A stretch of DNA of 64,000 nucleotides. Source: JAAFIP01 sp031367325. Its GTDB lineage: Bacteria > Pseudomonadota > Gammaproteobacteria > Burkholderiales > Burkholderiaceae_C. Position numbers and translations under genes: made by a program. The DNA lies in assembly GCA_031367325.1 (NCBI GenBank), contig JANLPQ010000003.1:16329-80328 (forward strand). Direction: 5' to 3'. This document shows positions 32,719 to 41,948 of this stretch, piece by piece; position 1 is the first letter of the stretch; each line of letters begins with the position of its first letter. The notes under the pieces were generated by a model. That model was not told the origin of the DNA. It saw only the letters and a list, made by a program, of their open reading frames with translations, and did not search any database.

Positions 32719-35139
32719 ATGAAATTACCACACCGCATCCATAAAAATTCGCTACTGGTTATCGCGGCCAGCACACTGCTAATTTCTGCCACATTAATTT
32801 CGTGTGGTGGGGGCGGGGGCGGGTCGTCAGACATTATTGCGGGCACAGATGGGCCTGGAGATGACGCTGGTACTTGTGTACCCACAGTCAATACGGCAGC
32901 AAACGTGCCTGTGGCCAGCCCCGTTGCAGACGTGCCCCAAATAAGCTCCATGCCAGCATTTGACTTAGACGGGTTTAAAAGATGTAGCGACAGTGACAGA
33001 ATCTTAGATTTAAAAGCAAAAACCCATATTGCCTTTGGCAACCAGGCAGGCACACCAAATGAAACTAAGTTTGCATATTTGTTCAATCAAACCGGGCCTG
33101 TCAATATAGTTTGGCAAACATTTGGCACCGAGCCACTGGCAGGCAGGGGCAAATCAGCTTACTGCAAACCAGTGGCCGCAAACAATAACGATATCGCAGT
33201 ATTTAATTCGGCACTAAGTTATATAAAAGCGCACATTGAGGGCAAGACAGTTTTAACCCCGGCGCAAATCTTAGTGCAAAACGAGCGCCTTAAACAAACC
33301 ATGTACGGTGTGGTTGAAAGCAAAGAGGCCCTACTACAGGCTTTCTCAGTCATTGCGGCTTACGAGAAAATGCGCGGCGGTGCTCTTTTTCTTAATAAGA
33401 AAACCGAAAAAGGCTTTCAAAATGAATATCTTGTCAATGATGATCTAGATATTGACCGCACAGTCTTAACCATCCAGCAAGGCATCCACAACACGGCATT
33501 TACGCCAGCCAATTTGGCAAAATACAAAGATGTATTAGCTGGCAGAAAATTCAACAGTGCTGATTATTTTCCAGGCAAAGTCAAGGCTGAGGCTAAGGCT
33601 GATCCCTGCAAGAGTTATTCAGTTAACGTCAATGCCACAGTGGCTAAAGACGTGGAAATCCGTTCTGCTTACTCTCAGTACATCGCGCGTCGGCCTACGG
33701 GCTACTATTTAGCCGCTGGCGACGTTGCCAGAGTGACAGTGCCTCCGTCTATGGTCAATAAAGGCTTTACCGTTCAGGTAGGCGCTCATATTCATGATAA
33801 ATTAATAAAAAGCACTATCGAGCGGCCATATCAGGTCACCAATATATTCCCCATTGTTAGCACCGTGACCGAGATCGCCAATCCCAACGGTGGTGGTATC
33901 TATATTAATGTGCCTTACTTGGCCGATGCTGGCAAAAATGCGCTTGTCACAATTAAAAATGCTGTGCCTGCGCCTTTGTTTTCTGCCACAGAGCTGAACA
34001 AAACTACGCTGCAGCAATGGAAGGAAATTCAACGGAATAACCCAGCACCATGGGCTGACTTTGTGAGCGATAAATACATGATGACGCTGCCCACCAGCTG
34101 GATTTACAAGTACGAAGACCCGGTCACTTTAATGAAAGACTGGGATGCTCGCATGGATGTGGTGTCAGACATGCTAGGCCATAACAAAATGAGGAATAAC
34201 TACGTTATGTACAACATCGTAGACACGTCTTTCTACGCTGACCAGGGAGGTATAGGCTATCCGTTTGGCAACAACGGAGCATATAAGCCGTACGAGGCAA
34301 CTGATGGCAATAAAAAATACTGGATGTTAGAGCCAGGCCTAGCCTCGGCGCGAGGAGCCAGCTTGGATCTTCACGAACTTGGCCACGCGGAATTAGCTAA
34401 TGAGTTCGATGGGGAAGGTGAGGTATTTGTCAATTTATTGTACATAGCCATATCCAACAGGGTGTACGGAAATGACCTCGACGCAGCACTTGGAGAATCA
34501 AGAGGTCGAGGCTCCAAGATTAGTCGCAATCAAGCTGCTATTCATTGGATGGTGACGCCCAACTTTAGAGAAGGCAAGCCCATGGACACTTCATATTCTG
34601 AATACAACGAGGCGAGATACCAAGAACGTGGTCACGCCAAGTATGTCGAAATTGCAGCACTTTTTGGTTGGAATTATTTAGATAAGTTTTACCTAGAAGA
34701 AAATCGAGTTTACGCTAAGAAGGCAGTCGACGCTGGGATAGATTTGAAGAAAAATGACAGTCGTATCCTGCGATTATCGATAGCGGCGGGGGTTGATCTG
34801 ACGCCGCTAATTCATTTTTGGGGCATTCAACCTATAGAAGCAGATAAGCTCAGAGCAGCGATCAATGCTGCAGGACTGAAACCTTCTAAGGTTATTTACA
34901 ACCGTATCAAGAGCTACAAAGACATTATCCCAATGGACAATGCGTCGTTTAAAGTGAACGCAGGCATTTACTTGAACAAGCAGGTTTCAGAAATTAACGC
35001 TGGTGTAAGCCCTCTTTACGGCGAAGGCTGGCATTTTGTTTGGTTAAATAAGTACGGTACTGCGGAAGGCCAGGCAGCGCAAGCTGCACTTGACAATATT
35101 TTGACAAGATACTTCCCAGCTGGCGCCCCTGCTAATTAA
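32719..35139 (+). CDS. ImpA/M60-like zinc metalloprotease lipoprotein (second copy)
   Basis: 806 residues, co-linear with the copy at 30131 and largely identical in the middle; a stretch from RNNPAPWADF through MDVVSD is almost unchanged. Lipobox LISC (C29) with a longer glycine spacer. Zinc site HELGH at H552, E553, H556, with EFDGEGE after it. Divergence is concentrated around the catalytic helix (AELANEF against AQLFSNF), which suggests a changed substrate range after tandem duplication. A strong terminator follows. Confidence 0.85.
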   Translation: MKLPHRIHKNSLLVIAASTLLISATLISCGGGGGGSSDIIAGTDGPGDDAGTCVPTVNTAANVPVASPVADVPQISSMPAFDLDGFKRCSDSDRILDLKAKTHIAFGNQAGTPNETKFAYLFNQTGPVNIVWQTFGTEPLAGRGKSAYCKPVAANNNDIAVFNSALSYIKAHIEGKTVLTPAQILVQNERLKQTMYGVVESKEALLQAFSVIAAYEKMRGGALFLNKKTEKGFQNEYLVNDDLDIDRTVLTIQQGIHNTAFTPANLAKYKDVLAGRKFNSADYFPGKVKAEAKADPCKSYSVNVNATVAKDVEIRSAYSQYIARRPTGYYLAAGDVARVTVPPSMVNKGFTVQVGAHIHDKLIKSTIERPYQVTNIFPIVSTVTEIANPNGGGIYINVPYLADAGKNALVTIKNAVPAPLFSATELNKTTLQQWKEIQRNNPAPWADFVSDKYMMTLPTSWIYKYEDPVTLMKDWDARMDVVSDMLGHNKMRNNYVMYNIVDTSFYADQGGIGYPFGNNGAYKPYEATDGNKKYWMLEPGLASARGASLDLHELGHAELANEFDGEGEVFVNLLYIAISNRVYGNDLDAALGESRGRGSKISRNQAAIHWMVTPNFREGKPMDTSYSEYNEARYQERGHAKYVEIAALFGWNYLDKFYLEENRVYAKKAVDAGIDLKKNDSRILRLSIAAGVDLTPLIHFWGIQPIEADKLRAAINAAGLKPSKVIYNRIKSYKDIIPMDNASFKVNAGIYLNKQVSEINAGVSPLYGEGWHFVWLNKYGTAEGQAAQAALDNILTRYFPAGAPAN

Positions 35140-35155
35140 AGTCACAACATATTTG

Positions 35156-35188
35156 CAGCGGGGCTAGACGGCCCCGCTGAAAGTTTTT
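35156..35188 (+). terminator. Intrinsic terminator after the second ImpA-like gene
   Basis: CAGCGGGGC (35156-35164) pairs perfectly with GCCCCGCTG (35171-35179), six-base loop, then AAAGTTTTTA. Ends the metalloprotease unit before the convergent dxs gene. Confidence 0.85.
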
Positions 35189-35227
35189 ACGCTGTGTTCA
35201 GCCCGAAACGTTAAAAACTACGCATAT

Positions 35228-37105
35228 TTATTTTGGCTGAGCAACCGCAAATCGCGTGCGAATCGACGTCTCGATACCTGCAGCATCCAAGCCCTGCAAA
35301 GCCAGCAGCTTGGCAGGGTCGCCGTGCTCAATAAAAGTATCGGGCAGGCCGAGCTGCAACACAGGCTTGTTAATTTGCAAGACCTGCAGCGCCTCTAGCA
35401 CTGCAGAGCCTGCACCGCCCATCAGGCAACCTTCTTCTAGCGTTACCAAGTTGTCGTGGGTAGATGCAATATCGCGTAGCAGGTCGGTGTCCAGTGGCTT
35501 GGCCCAGCGCATGTTGACGACGGTGGCGTCTAGCTTTTCTGCGGCTCGTAATGCGGGGTACAGCATGGTGCCAAAGCTTAGGATAGCGATCTTTTTGCCT
35601 TCGGACATTTTGCGCACTTCGCCTTTGCCAAATGGCAGCGGCGTAAGGTCGGTGCCGCACGGCACACCTGCACCTGCGCCACGCGGGTAGCGGACGGCCA
35701 CTGAGTGGTCTTGCTCAAAAGCAGTGGTTAATAAAGCGCGGCATTCGGCCTCGTCTGCGGGGCAGGCCACGCTGATGTTGGGGATGCAGCGCAGAAAAGC
35801 GATGTCATACGCACCGGCGTGCGTGGCACCGTCTGCGCCTACCAAGCCTGCACGGTCCAGTGCAAACACAACCGGCAAGTTTTGGATGGCCACGTCGTGG
35901 ATCAACTGGTCGTAGCCGCGTTGCAGAAAGGTGCTGTAGATAGCCACCACGGGCTTTAAGCCCTCGCAGGCCAAGCCTGCAGCGAAAGTAACAGCGTGCT
36001 GCTCGGCAATTCCTACGTCGTGGTAGCGCTGTGGGAAGCGTTTTTCAAACTCCACCATGCCAGATCCTTCGCGCATGGCGGGGGTGATAGCGACCAAGCG
36101 TTCGTCCTTGGCAGCCATGTCGCACAGCCAGTTGCCAAACACTTGGGTGAAGGTTTGCTTGGCGGGTGCGGTGGATTTGACGATGCCTACTGCGGGGTCA
36201 AATTTGCCTGGGCCGTGGTAGCCCACCGGGTCAGCCTCGGCCAGCTTGTAGCCTTGGCCCTTCTTGGTGACAACGTGCAAAAACTGTGGGCCTGCGCCGT
36301 TGGCCATCAAATGCTTGACATTTTCTAGCGTAGGGATGAGCGAATCTAAATCATGCCCATCAATCGGGCCGACATAGTTAAAGCCAAACTTTTCAAACAA
36401 TGTGGCCGGTACCACCATGCTTTTGGCGTTCTCTTCAAATCGCTTAGCCAGCTCGAACAAGGGTGGCGCGGCTTTGAGCACCGTTTTGCCCACGTTGCGG
36501 GCGGCTGAGTAAAACTGGCCGCTCATCAACTGCGCCAAATAGCGGTTCAGCGCACCCACGGGCGGGCTGATGCTCATGTCGTTGTCGTTGAGCACCACCA
36601 GCAGGGGCAGGCCGGGCTGCACGCCGCCGTTGTTCAGCGCCTCAAAAGCCATGCCAGCAGTCATCGCACCGTCGCCTATGATGGCCACTGAGTGGCGTTG
36701 CTCGCCCTTAGTGCGCGCGCCAATGGCCATGCCCAGCGCAGCGGAGATAGAGGTAGACGAATGTGCGGTGCCGAAGGTGTCGTATTCACTCTCGGGTCGG
36801 CGTGGAAAGCCGCTGATGCCACCCATCTGGCGCAGGGTGTGCATTTGGTCGCGGCGGCCCGTTAAGATTTTGTGGGGATAAGTTTGGTGGCCCACGTCCC
36901 ATACCAGACGGTCGTGCGGCGTGTTGAACACGGCGTGCAGAGCCACGGTCAGCTCCACAGTGCCAAGGTTAGAGCTTAAGTGCCCGCCGGTTTGTGATAC
37001 GGAGTGCAGCACGTAGTCGCGCAGCTCAGCGGCCAGTATTTTCAGCTGCGCGCGTGGCAAAGCCCGCAGATCGGCTGGGGATTGAATGGTGGGTAATAAG
37101 GTCAT
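35228..37105 (-). CDS. dxs: 1-deoxy-D-xylulose-5-phosphate synthase
   Basis: Thiamine-diphosphate enzyme joining pyruvate and glyceraldehyde 3-phosphate, first step of the non-mevalonate isoprenoid pathway. 625 residues, full length. Landmarks: GGHLSSNLGTVELTVALH at the N-terminus, WDVGHQTYPHKILTGR, the diphosphate-binding GDGAMTAGMAFEALNN, the glutamate-bearing GIAEQHAVTFAAGLACEG, and DRAGLVGADGATHAG. It is the last gene of the xseB-ispA-dxs run, though 214 bases with a palindromic repeat separate it from ispA, so it may also have its own promoter. Confidence 0.95.
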   Translation of the reverse strand: MTLLPTIQSPADLRALPRAQLKILAAELRDYVLHSVSQTGGHLSSNLGTVELTVALHAVFNTPHDRLVWDVGHQTYPHKILTGRRDQMHTLRQMGGISGFPRRPESEYDTFGTAHSSTSISAALGMAIGARTKGEQRHSVAIIGDGAMTAGMAFEALNNGGVQPGLPLLVVLNDNDMSISPPVGALNRYLAQLMSGQFYSAARNVGKTVLKAAPPLFELAKRFEENAKSMVVPATLFEKFGFNYVGPIDGHDLDSLIPTLENVKHLMANGAGPQFLHVVTKKGQGYKLAEADPVGYHGPGKFDPAVGIVKSTAPAKQTFTQVFGNWLCDMAAKDERLVAITPAMREGSGMVEFEKRFPQRYHDVGIAEQHAVTFAAGLACEGLKPVVAIYSTFLQRGYDQLIHDVAIQNLPVVFALDRAGLVGADGATHAGAYDIAFLRCIPNISVACPADEAECRALLTTAFEQDHSVAVRYPRGAGAGVPCGTDLTPLPFGKGEVRKMSEGKKIAILSFGTMLYPALRAAEKLDATVVNMRWAKPLDTDLLRDIASTHDNLVTLEEGCLMGGAGSAVLEALQVLQINKPVLQLGLPDTFIEHGDPAKLLALQGLDAAGIETSIRTRFAVAQPK

Positions 37106-37189
37106 GCTGGCGTGACTGTAACTGTGGTTTTGGCTGCGACGTACGCGGTAGGGATGAGGCTATGGCACATAATACAGCTTGGCCATGAT

Positions 37190-37232
37190 ACTATAAATTT
37201 AATAGCTGCTTGAGCAGGATTTACTTGGGTTA
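37190..37232 (+). repeat. Dispersed palindromic repeat copy between ispA and dxs
   Basis: ACTATAAATTTAATAGCTGC, then TTGAGCAGG and ATTTACTTGGGTTAG. This is the second right-flank type and the closest relative of the copy inside parC. Confidence 0.9.
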
Positions 37233-37319
37233 GAAGGCTAAAACACATAAAAATTGAGGTCTGCAGAGCAGTTTTAAGCTAAAGCAATGCGCGTGGATGA
37301 AAACTGTCGCTGCAGCGCA

Positions 37320-38273
37320 CTAATAGCTGCGTTGTACCACCATATCGGCTAAGGCATGCAGCGCGCGGATATCTGCCAGGCCACTGCCCTGCAGTGCGGC
37401 CAGTGCCTGTGTGTGCAGGCTGCGTGCATAGGCGCGCGCGTCGCCAAGCCCCATGAGCGACACATAGGTGGGCTTGCCGTTATCGGCGTCTTTACCAGCG
37501 GTTTTGCCCAGCGTGACGGAATCAGCCACCACATCCAAAATATCGTCTACGACTTGAAAAGCCAAGCCCACGGCAGCACCATACTGGGCCAAGGCCGCTA
37601 GCTGGGCTGCAGATGCCTGGCCGCACGTTGCACCCATGGCTACACTGGCTTGCAGCAATGCGCCGGTTTTCAGGCGGTGCATTTCGCGCAGCTGGTCTTC
37701 GGTTAAGGCTACACCTACGCTGGCCAAGTCAATGGCTTGACCCCCTGCCATGCCTGCCTCGCCTGCAGCACGCGCCAGCAGCGAGCACAGGCGCGCCTGC
37801 ACGGCCGCGCTGACGCTGCCGTCTTGCGGGGTTAGCAGCTCAAACGCCAGCGCCTGCAGAGCGTCCCCCGCCAACAGCGCCTGCGCTTGGCCAAACTTAA
37901 CATGTACGGTGGGTTTGCCACGGCGCAAAATATCGTTATCCATGCAGGGCATGTCGTCGTGTACCAGGCTGTAGGCGTGGATCAGCTCTACTGAGCAAGC
38001 AGCGCGAAGTGCTGCTTCGTTAAGGGCGCGAAGGGCTGGTTCGTTAGATGAAGGTAGTGCGGCGTTGCCGCCAGTAGACTCACACGCCGCCAATACCAGC
38101 AAGGGTCGCAGTCGCTTGCCGCCATCTAGTACGGCATAGCGCATTGCGTCGCCCAAGCCTGCAGGTGCCTGCGCAGGCACCCAGCGCGCTAGTGCAGCTT
38201 CTACCGCCTGCACACGCTGGGCTGTCCAAGCAGCGAAGTCAAACGCTGCCAAGCTGTTCACTCTTGCGTCCAT
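37320..38273 (-). CDS. ispA: Short-chain polyprenyl diphosphate (farnesyl) synthase
   Basis: Condenses isopentenyl diphosphate with allylic diphosphates to farnesyl diphosphate. 317 residues. First aspartate-rich motif DDMPCMDND at 106-114, second FQVVDDILDV near 236-245, and GGKRLRPLLVLAACE at 51-65. The start at 38273 overlaps xseB by 16 bases. Residues about 73-90 (LPSSNEPALRALNEAALR) look like an extra segment before the usual AACSVELIHAYS block and are encoded by an imperfect 24-base tandem duplication. Supplies the chain for ubiquinone and undecaprenyl lipids. Confidence 0.93.
   Translation of the reverse strand: MDARVNSLAAFDFAAWTAQRVQAVEAALARWVPAQAPAGLGDAMRYAVLDGGKRLRPLLVLAACESTGGNAALPSSNEPALRALNEAALRAACSVELIHAYSLVHDDMPCMDNDILRRGKPTVHVKFGQAQALLAGDALQALAFELLTPQDGSVSAAVQARLCSLLARAAGEAGMAGGQAIDLASVGVALTEDQLREMHRLKTGALLQASVAMGATCGQASAAQLAALAQYGAAVGLAFQVVDDILDVVADSVTLGKTAGKDADNGKPTYVSLMGLGDARAYARSLHTQALAALQGSGLADIRALHALADMVVQRSY
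38000..38045. repeat. Imperfect 24-base tandem duplication inside ispA
   Basis: Units at 38000-38021 and 38024-38045 both follow GCGCGAAGNGCTGNTTCGTT. They encode NEPALRAL and NEAALRAA one after the other. The extra segment contains GGGCGCGAAGGG, resembling units of the inverted repeat at 5787-5964. Confidence 0.6.
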
Positions 38274-38497
38274 GGCTTGGCCTCGCTGTCACCCTTGCCA
38301 TCTAGCACCTTGATCTGCTGCTCTACCGCCTGCAGTTTGTCGCGGCAAATCTTTAGCAGCTGGGCTCCGCGCTGGTAGCCTGCCAGCAAGTCGTCCAGCG
38401 GCAGCTGGCCCGACTCCACGCGCGCCACCAAGGCTTCTAGCTCTTGCAGGGCAGCTTCGTAGGTCAGGTCGGCAGGGGCAGAGGTCGCTTTGGGCAT
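38258..38497 (-). CDS. xseB: Exodeoxyribonuclease VII small subunit
   Basis: 79 residues from the ATG at 38497 (MPKATSAPADLTYEAALQELEALV); an upstream extension to 38539 has no family similarity. The sequence ALVARVESGQLPLDDLLAGYQRGAQLLKICRDKL is the complete XseB helical hairpin. The small subunit binds XseA to form the single-strand exonuclease; xseA is not in the window. Overlap with ispA is the common proteobacterial arrangement. Confidence 0.93.
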   Translation of the reverse strand: MPKATSAPADLTYEAALQELEALVARVESGQLPLDDLLAGYQRGAQLLKICRDKLQAVEQQIKVLDGKGDSEAKPWTQE

Positions 38498-38632
38498 GGC
38501 AAGTAAAGTTACAAAAATTGCAAAACAGCAAAGACACAATTGTAGGCGGGTAAAATCGCCTTCTTTGTAAATACTGCCACTGTGTCACAGTAGCGTCAGT
38601 CACTAGAGGGGCCTTAGGGTCTTAGGTCTACC

Positions 38633-39784
38633 ATGACGGATTTAAGCCTTCAGCCACATTTATCTACCAGCATACTACCTGCCAACCCTCTGGCCGCTAG
38701 CCCGCTGCCCGTGTCGGCGTATTTTGACGCCACCCACTACCAAACCGAGCAAGAGCGCATCTTCGCGCGCAGCCCACGGTACATCGGCCACCAGTTGTCG
38801 GTGCCGCATGCGGGCCAGTACCACACCCTGCCGCAAGAGGCCGAGGGCCGTGCGCTGGTACACACCCCCAAGGGCATTGAGCTGATCTCCAATGTGTGCC
38901 GTCACCGCCAGGCCCTGATGCTCAAAGGCCGGGGCCGTATTGACGCCGCAGCGGGCAACATTATTTGCCCGCTACACCGCTGGACCTACGATGTGTCGGG
39001 CAAGCACCCCACGGGCACATTGATAGGTGCGCCCCACTTTGCACAAGACCCTTGCTTGCACCTGGAAAATTACAAGCTGCAAAATTGGAACGGCTTGCTG
39101 TTTGATGCGCCACACACCAATGTGAACACCGACCTGGCAGCCATGCACGCCCTGCCCGAGCTGAACTTTGACGGCTACGTGTTTGACCGCGCCCACCTGC
39201 ACCAGTGCGACTACAACTGGAAAAGCTTTATCGAGGTGTACCTGGAGGACTACCACGTAGGTCCGTTTCACCCTGGCTTAGGCCAATTTGTCGCCACCGA
39301 CGACCTGCGCTGGGAGCTAAAACCCAAATACAGCGTGCAAACCGTAGGCGTGGCCGACAAGCTGGGCAAGCCCGGTACTGCGGTGTACCAGCGCTGGCAC
39401 GACGCTGTGCTGAACTACCGTGGCGGCCAGCCGCCCAAGCACGGTGCGATTTGGCTGACCTTCTACCCCAACATCATGGTCGAGTGGTATCCACATGTAT
39501 TGGTAGTCAGCACCCTCTTCCCGCAAGGCCCGCAAAAAACGCTCAACATGGTGGAGTTTTTCTACCCCGAAGAAATCGCCGCGTTTGAGCGCGAATTCAT
39601 TGAAGCCCAGCAAGCCGCTTATATGGAAACCTGCATAGAAGACGACGAAATTGCCCTACGTATGGACGCTGGACGACAAGCCCTGCTAGCCCGTGGCGAC
39701 AACCAATCAGGCCCTTACCAAAGCCCGATGGAAGACGGTATGGAGCATTTTCACCAATGGTATCGGGGTGTAATGGGCGCATAG
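38633..39784 (+). CDS. Rieske-type aromatic ring-hydroxylating oxygenase, large subunit
   Basis: 383 residues. The Rieske [2Fe-2S] site is C89-x-H91 (NVCRHRQALML) with C112-x2-H115 (CPLHRW). The mononuclear iron site lies in EVYLEDYHVGPFHPG, with H208 and H213 as ligands and E205/D206 at the electron-transfer bridge position. The C-terminal half has the SRPBCC-type catalytic domain with an expected third ligand in EDDEIALRMDAGRQAL. No reductase or ferredoxin partner is adjacent. Such stand-alone alpha subunits demethylate or hydroxylate varied substrates; substrate unknown. Confidence 0.85.
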   Translation: MTDLSLQPHLSTSILPANPLAASPLPVSAYFDATHYQTEQERIFARSPRYIGHQLSVPHAGQYHTLPQEAEGRALVHTPKGIELISNVCRHRQALMLKGRGRIDAAAGNIICPLHRWTYDVSGKHPTGTLIGAPHFAQDPCLHLENYKLQNWNGLLFDAPHTNVNTDLAAMHALPELNFDGYVFDRAHLHQCDYNWKSFIEVYLEDYHVGPFHPGLGQFVATDDLRWELKPKYSVQTVGVADKLGKPGTAVYQRWHDAVLNYRGGQPPKHGAIWLTFYPNIMVEWYPHVLVVSTLFPQGPQKTLNMVEFFYPEEIAAFEREFIEAQQAAYMETCIEDDEIALRMDAGRQALLARGDNQSGPYQSPMEDGMEHFHQWYRGVMGA

Positions 39785-39881
39785 TGTCGGGGATAAGTCG
39801 GGTAAGCACGAAACCCGAAGGCGAAAAACGCCAATTCGTGCTAACGTGGGATTAATTCAAAGGTATCTCTCAGGCCACCCG

Positions 39882-40853
39882 ATGAAACGCCCTGCGCTCT
39901 ACAGCCGCTCTAGCAGCACTGCCCCAGCACGCAGCGCTGATGTAAATCTGCAAACTCCGTCCCAAGCACAGGCCCGACCTCAAGTTAAGGCGCAAACCCC
40001 AGCCATTCAGCCCACATCACGCTGGTACCGATTTAAAACTGCGTTATCCCACAAGCTGCAGCGCCAACCCCGCAGCGCTGCATTTGCGCTGGGCGCAGTG
40101 TTAATGGCCTGCGCGTTTGGCATGTTCACGCTGCTGCAAACCACCAGCCAATCGCTGAGCCAAGAAGACATTGACAACGCCGTCAAGCACGCATTGCAAA
40201 CCGTGCCCTTGCCATCGCCTGCAGCGCGTGCGTATGAGCAAATAATTCCATCGGTGGTGATGGTACGCAGCTTTGTTACCCCGCGCGACAAAAAAGGCAA
40301 GTTGATGGAAGAAGAACAGTTGGGCGTAGGCACCGGCGTGGTTATTGTAGACAAAGGCATCATCTTGACCAATTTGCATGTGGTGCAAAAAGCTGATCGC
40401 CTGGAAGTGACCTTTATGGACGGCCTGACCAGCACGGCGCACATTACCAGCGTGCAGGCCAAAGATGATTTAGCCGTACTGCAAGCCCACAAAATCCCCG
40501 ACGATTTAACAGCAGCAGCGCTGGCCAGCACTGCCGACTTGAAACCCGGCGACATGGTGGCAGCGGTGGGCTTTCCGTTTGGAATTGGGCCGTCAGTGTC
40601 TAGCGGTGTGGTGTCAGGCTTAAAACGCGAATTTAAGTCGCCCGAAAGCGGCGAAGAGCTAACTAATCTTATTCAATTTGATGCTGCTGCCAACCCCGGT
40701 AATTCGGGTGGCCCGCTAGTGAACGCGCAGGGCGAAGTAGTGGGCATAGTCACTGGCATTTTGAACCCCGCTAAGCAACGCACTTTTATCGGCATAGGCT
40801 TTGCGGTACCGATTGAAAACGCAGCCTCGGCGGCTGGCATGCCACCGTTCTAA
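39882..40853 (+). CDS. Membrane-anchored S1C (HtrA/DegP-like) serine protease without PDZ domain
   Basis: 323 residues from the ATG at 39882 (a GTG at 39846 is possible). A basic cytoplasmic N-terminus is followed by one membrane span (about 66-88: AAFALGAVLMACAFGMFTLL), which anchors the protease in the inner membrane facing the periplasm. Trypsin-like triad: H166 in ILTNLHVVQKAD, D196 in KDDLAVLQA, S275 in NPGNSGGPLV. The chain ends soon after GIGFAVPIENA, so the PDZ domain usual in DegP/DegS is missing. The MoxR gene starts 39 bases later. Confidence 0.88.
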   Translation: MKRPALYSRSSSTAPARSADVNLQTPSQAQARPQVKAQTPAIQPTSRWYRFKTALSHKLQRQPRSAAFALGAVLMACAFGMFTLLQTTSQSLSQEDIDNAVKHALQTVPLPSPAARAYEQIIPSVVMVRSFVTPRDKKGKLMEEEQLGVGTGVVIVDKGIILTNLHVVQKADRLEVTFMDGLTSTAHITSVQAKDDLAVLQAHKIPDDLTAAALASTADLKPGDMVAAVGFPFGIGPSVSSGVVSGLKREFKSPESGEELTNLIQFDAAANPGNSGGPLVNAQGEVVGIVTGILNPAKQRTFIGIGFAVPIENAASAAGMPPF

Positions 40854-40892
40854 GCTGCCACCATAGTCCACACGACGCTTACTAAGGGAAAA

Positions 40893-41939
40893 ATGATGAG
40901 CACACCTAGCGGTCACAGCGGCGAATTGATGGAAAAAATTCTCTACGAAGTTAAACGCCAAGTCGTGGGCCAAGACAAGTTTTTAGAGCGGGTGATGGTG
41001 GCCCTGCTGGCGCAAGGCCACTTGCTGGTTGAAGGCGTACCCGGTTTAGCCAAAACACTCACAGTCAAAACCCTGGCCCAAGCTATTCAAGGTAGCTTCA
41101 AACGCATCCAGTTCACACCTGATCTGGTGCCGTCTGATTTGATAGGCACACGCGTTTACAACCAAAAAACCGGCGAGTTCAGTACCACCCTAGGCCCTGT
41201 GTTTGCCAACTTGCTGCTGGCTGATGAGATCAACCGCGCGCCGGCCAAAGTGCAAAGCGCCCTACTGGAGGTCATGCAAGAGCGGCAAGTGACCATCGCT
41301 GGGCAGTCGCATGCGGTGCCTTCCCCGTTTGTGGTGATGGCCACGCAAAACCCGATTGAAACCGAAGGCACCTACGCCCTGCCCGAGGCGCAGGTAGACC
41401 GTTTCATGATGAAAGTGCTGGTACATTACCCCAGCGACGAGGAAGAGGCGGTGATTGTTGAGCGCGTGATTGGCGCGCCCATCCACATTGGTGCAGTGGC
41501 CAGCCTAGAGCAACTGGCAGCGCTGCAAAAAGAATGCCGCGCTGTGTACCTAGACCCTTCGCTGGTGCAATACGCTGTGCGCTTGGTGAGCGCTACCCGC
41601 ACGCCAGATAAGCACGGTATTAAAGACACGGCGCGCATGATTACCTATGGTGCCAGCCCCCGCGCCACCATAGGCCTGGCGGAGGGCGCGCGTGCACTGG
41701 CACTAATGCGCGGGCGGCGCTACGCCCTGCCCGAGGACATGGCCGACTTGGTGCCCGATGTGCTGCGCCACCGCATTGCGCTGTCGTATGAGGCGCTCAG
41801 TGAAGGCATCACGCCAGACAGCATTGTCAAAACCATTATGGCTAAAGTACCCGCCCCGGCTAAGCCGATCAGCCATTATGAAAGCCAAGCTGCGCAAACC
41901 ACCCCAGTAGCTGCTAGCACCGAGGCTGCCAGCGCTTAG
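40893..41939 (+). CDS. MoxR-family AAA+ ATPase
   Basis: 348 residues. Walker A GVPGLAKT at 48-55, Walker B LLLADEINRAPAKVQSALLEVMQE, and FVVMATQNPIETEGTYALPEAQVDRFM as sensor 1 with the MoxR-specific insert. MoxR ATPases act as chaperones that activate partner complexes. Here it is followed by DUF58 and VWA genes in the usual order, 9 bases ahead of DUF58. The partner complex is not identified, but the VWA proteins probably receive its action. Confidence 0.93.
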   Translation: MMSTPSGHSGELMEKILYEVKRQVVGQDKFLERVMVALLAQGHLLVEGVPGLAKTLTVKTLAQAIQGSFKRIQFTPDLVPSDLIGTRVYNQKTGEFSTTLGPVFANLLLADEINRAPAKVQSALLEVMQERQVTIAGQSHAVPSPFVVMATQNPIETEGTYALPEAQVDRFMMKVLVHYPSDEEEAVIVERVIGAPIHIGAVASLEQLAALQKECRAVYLDPSLVQYAVRLVSATRTPDKHGIKDTARMITYGASPRATIGLAEGARALALMRGRRYALPEDMADLVPDVLRHRIALSYEALSEGITPDSIVKTIMAKVPAPAKPISHYESQAAQTTPVAASTEAASA

Positions 41940-41948
41940 AGAATTTTC

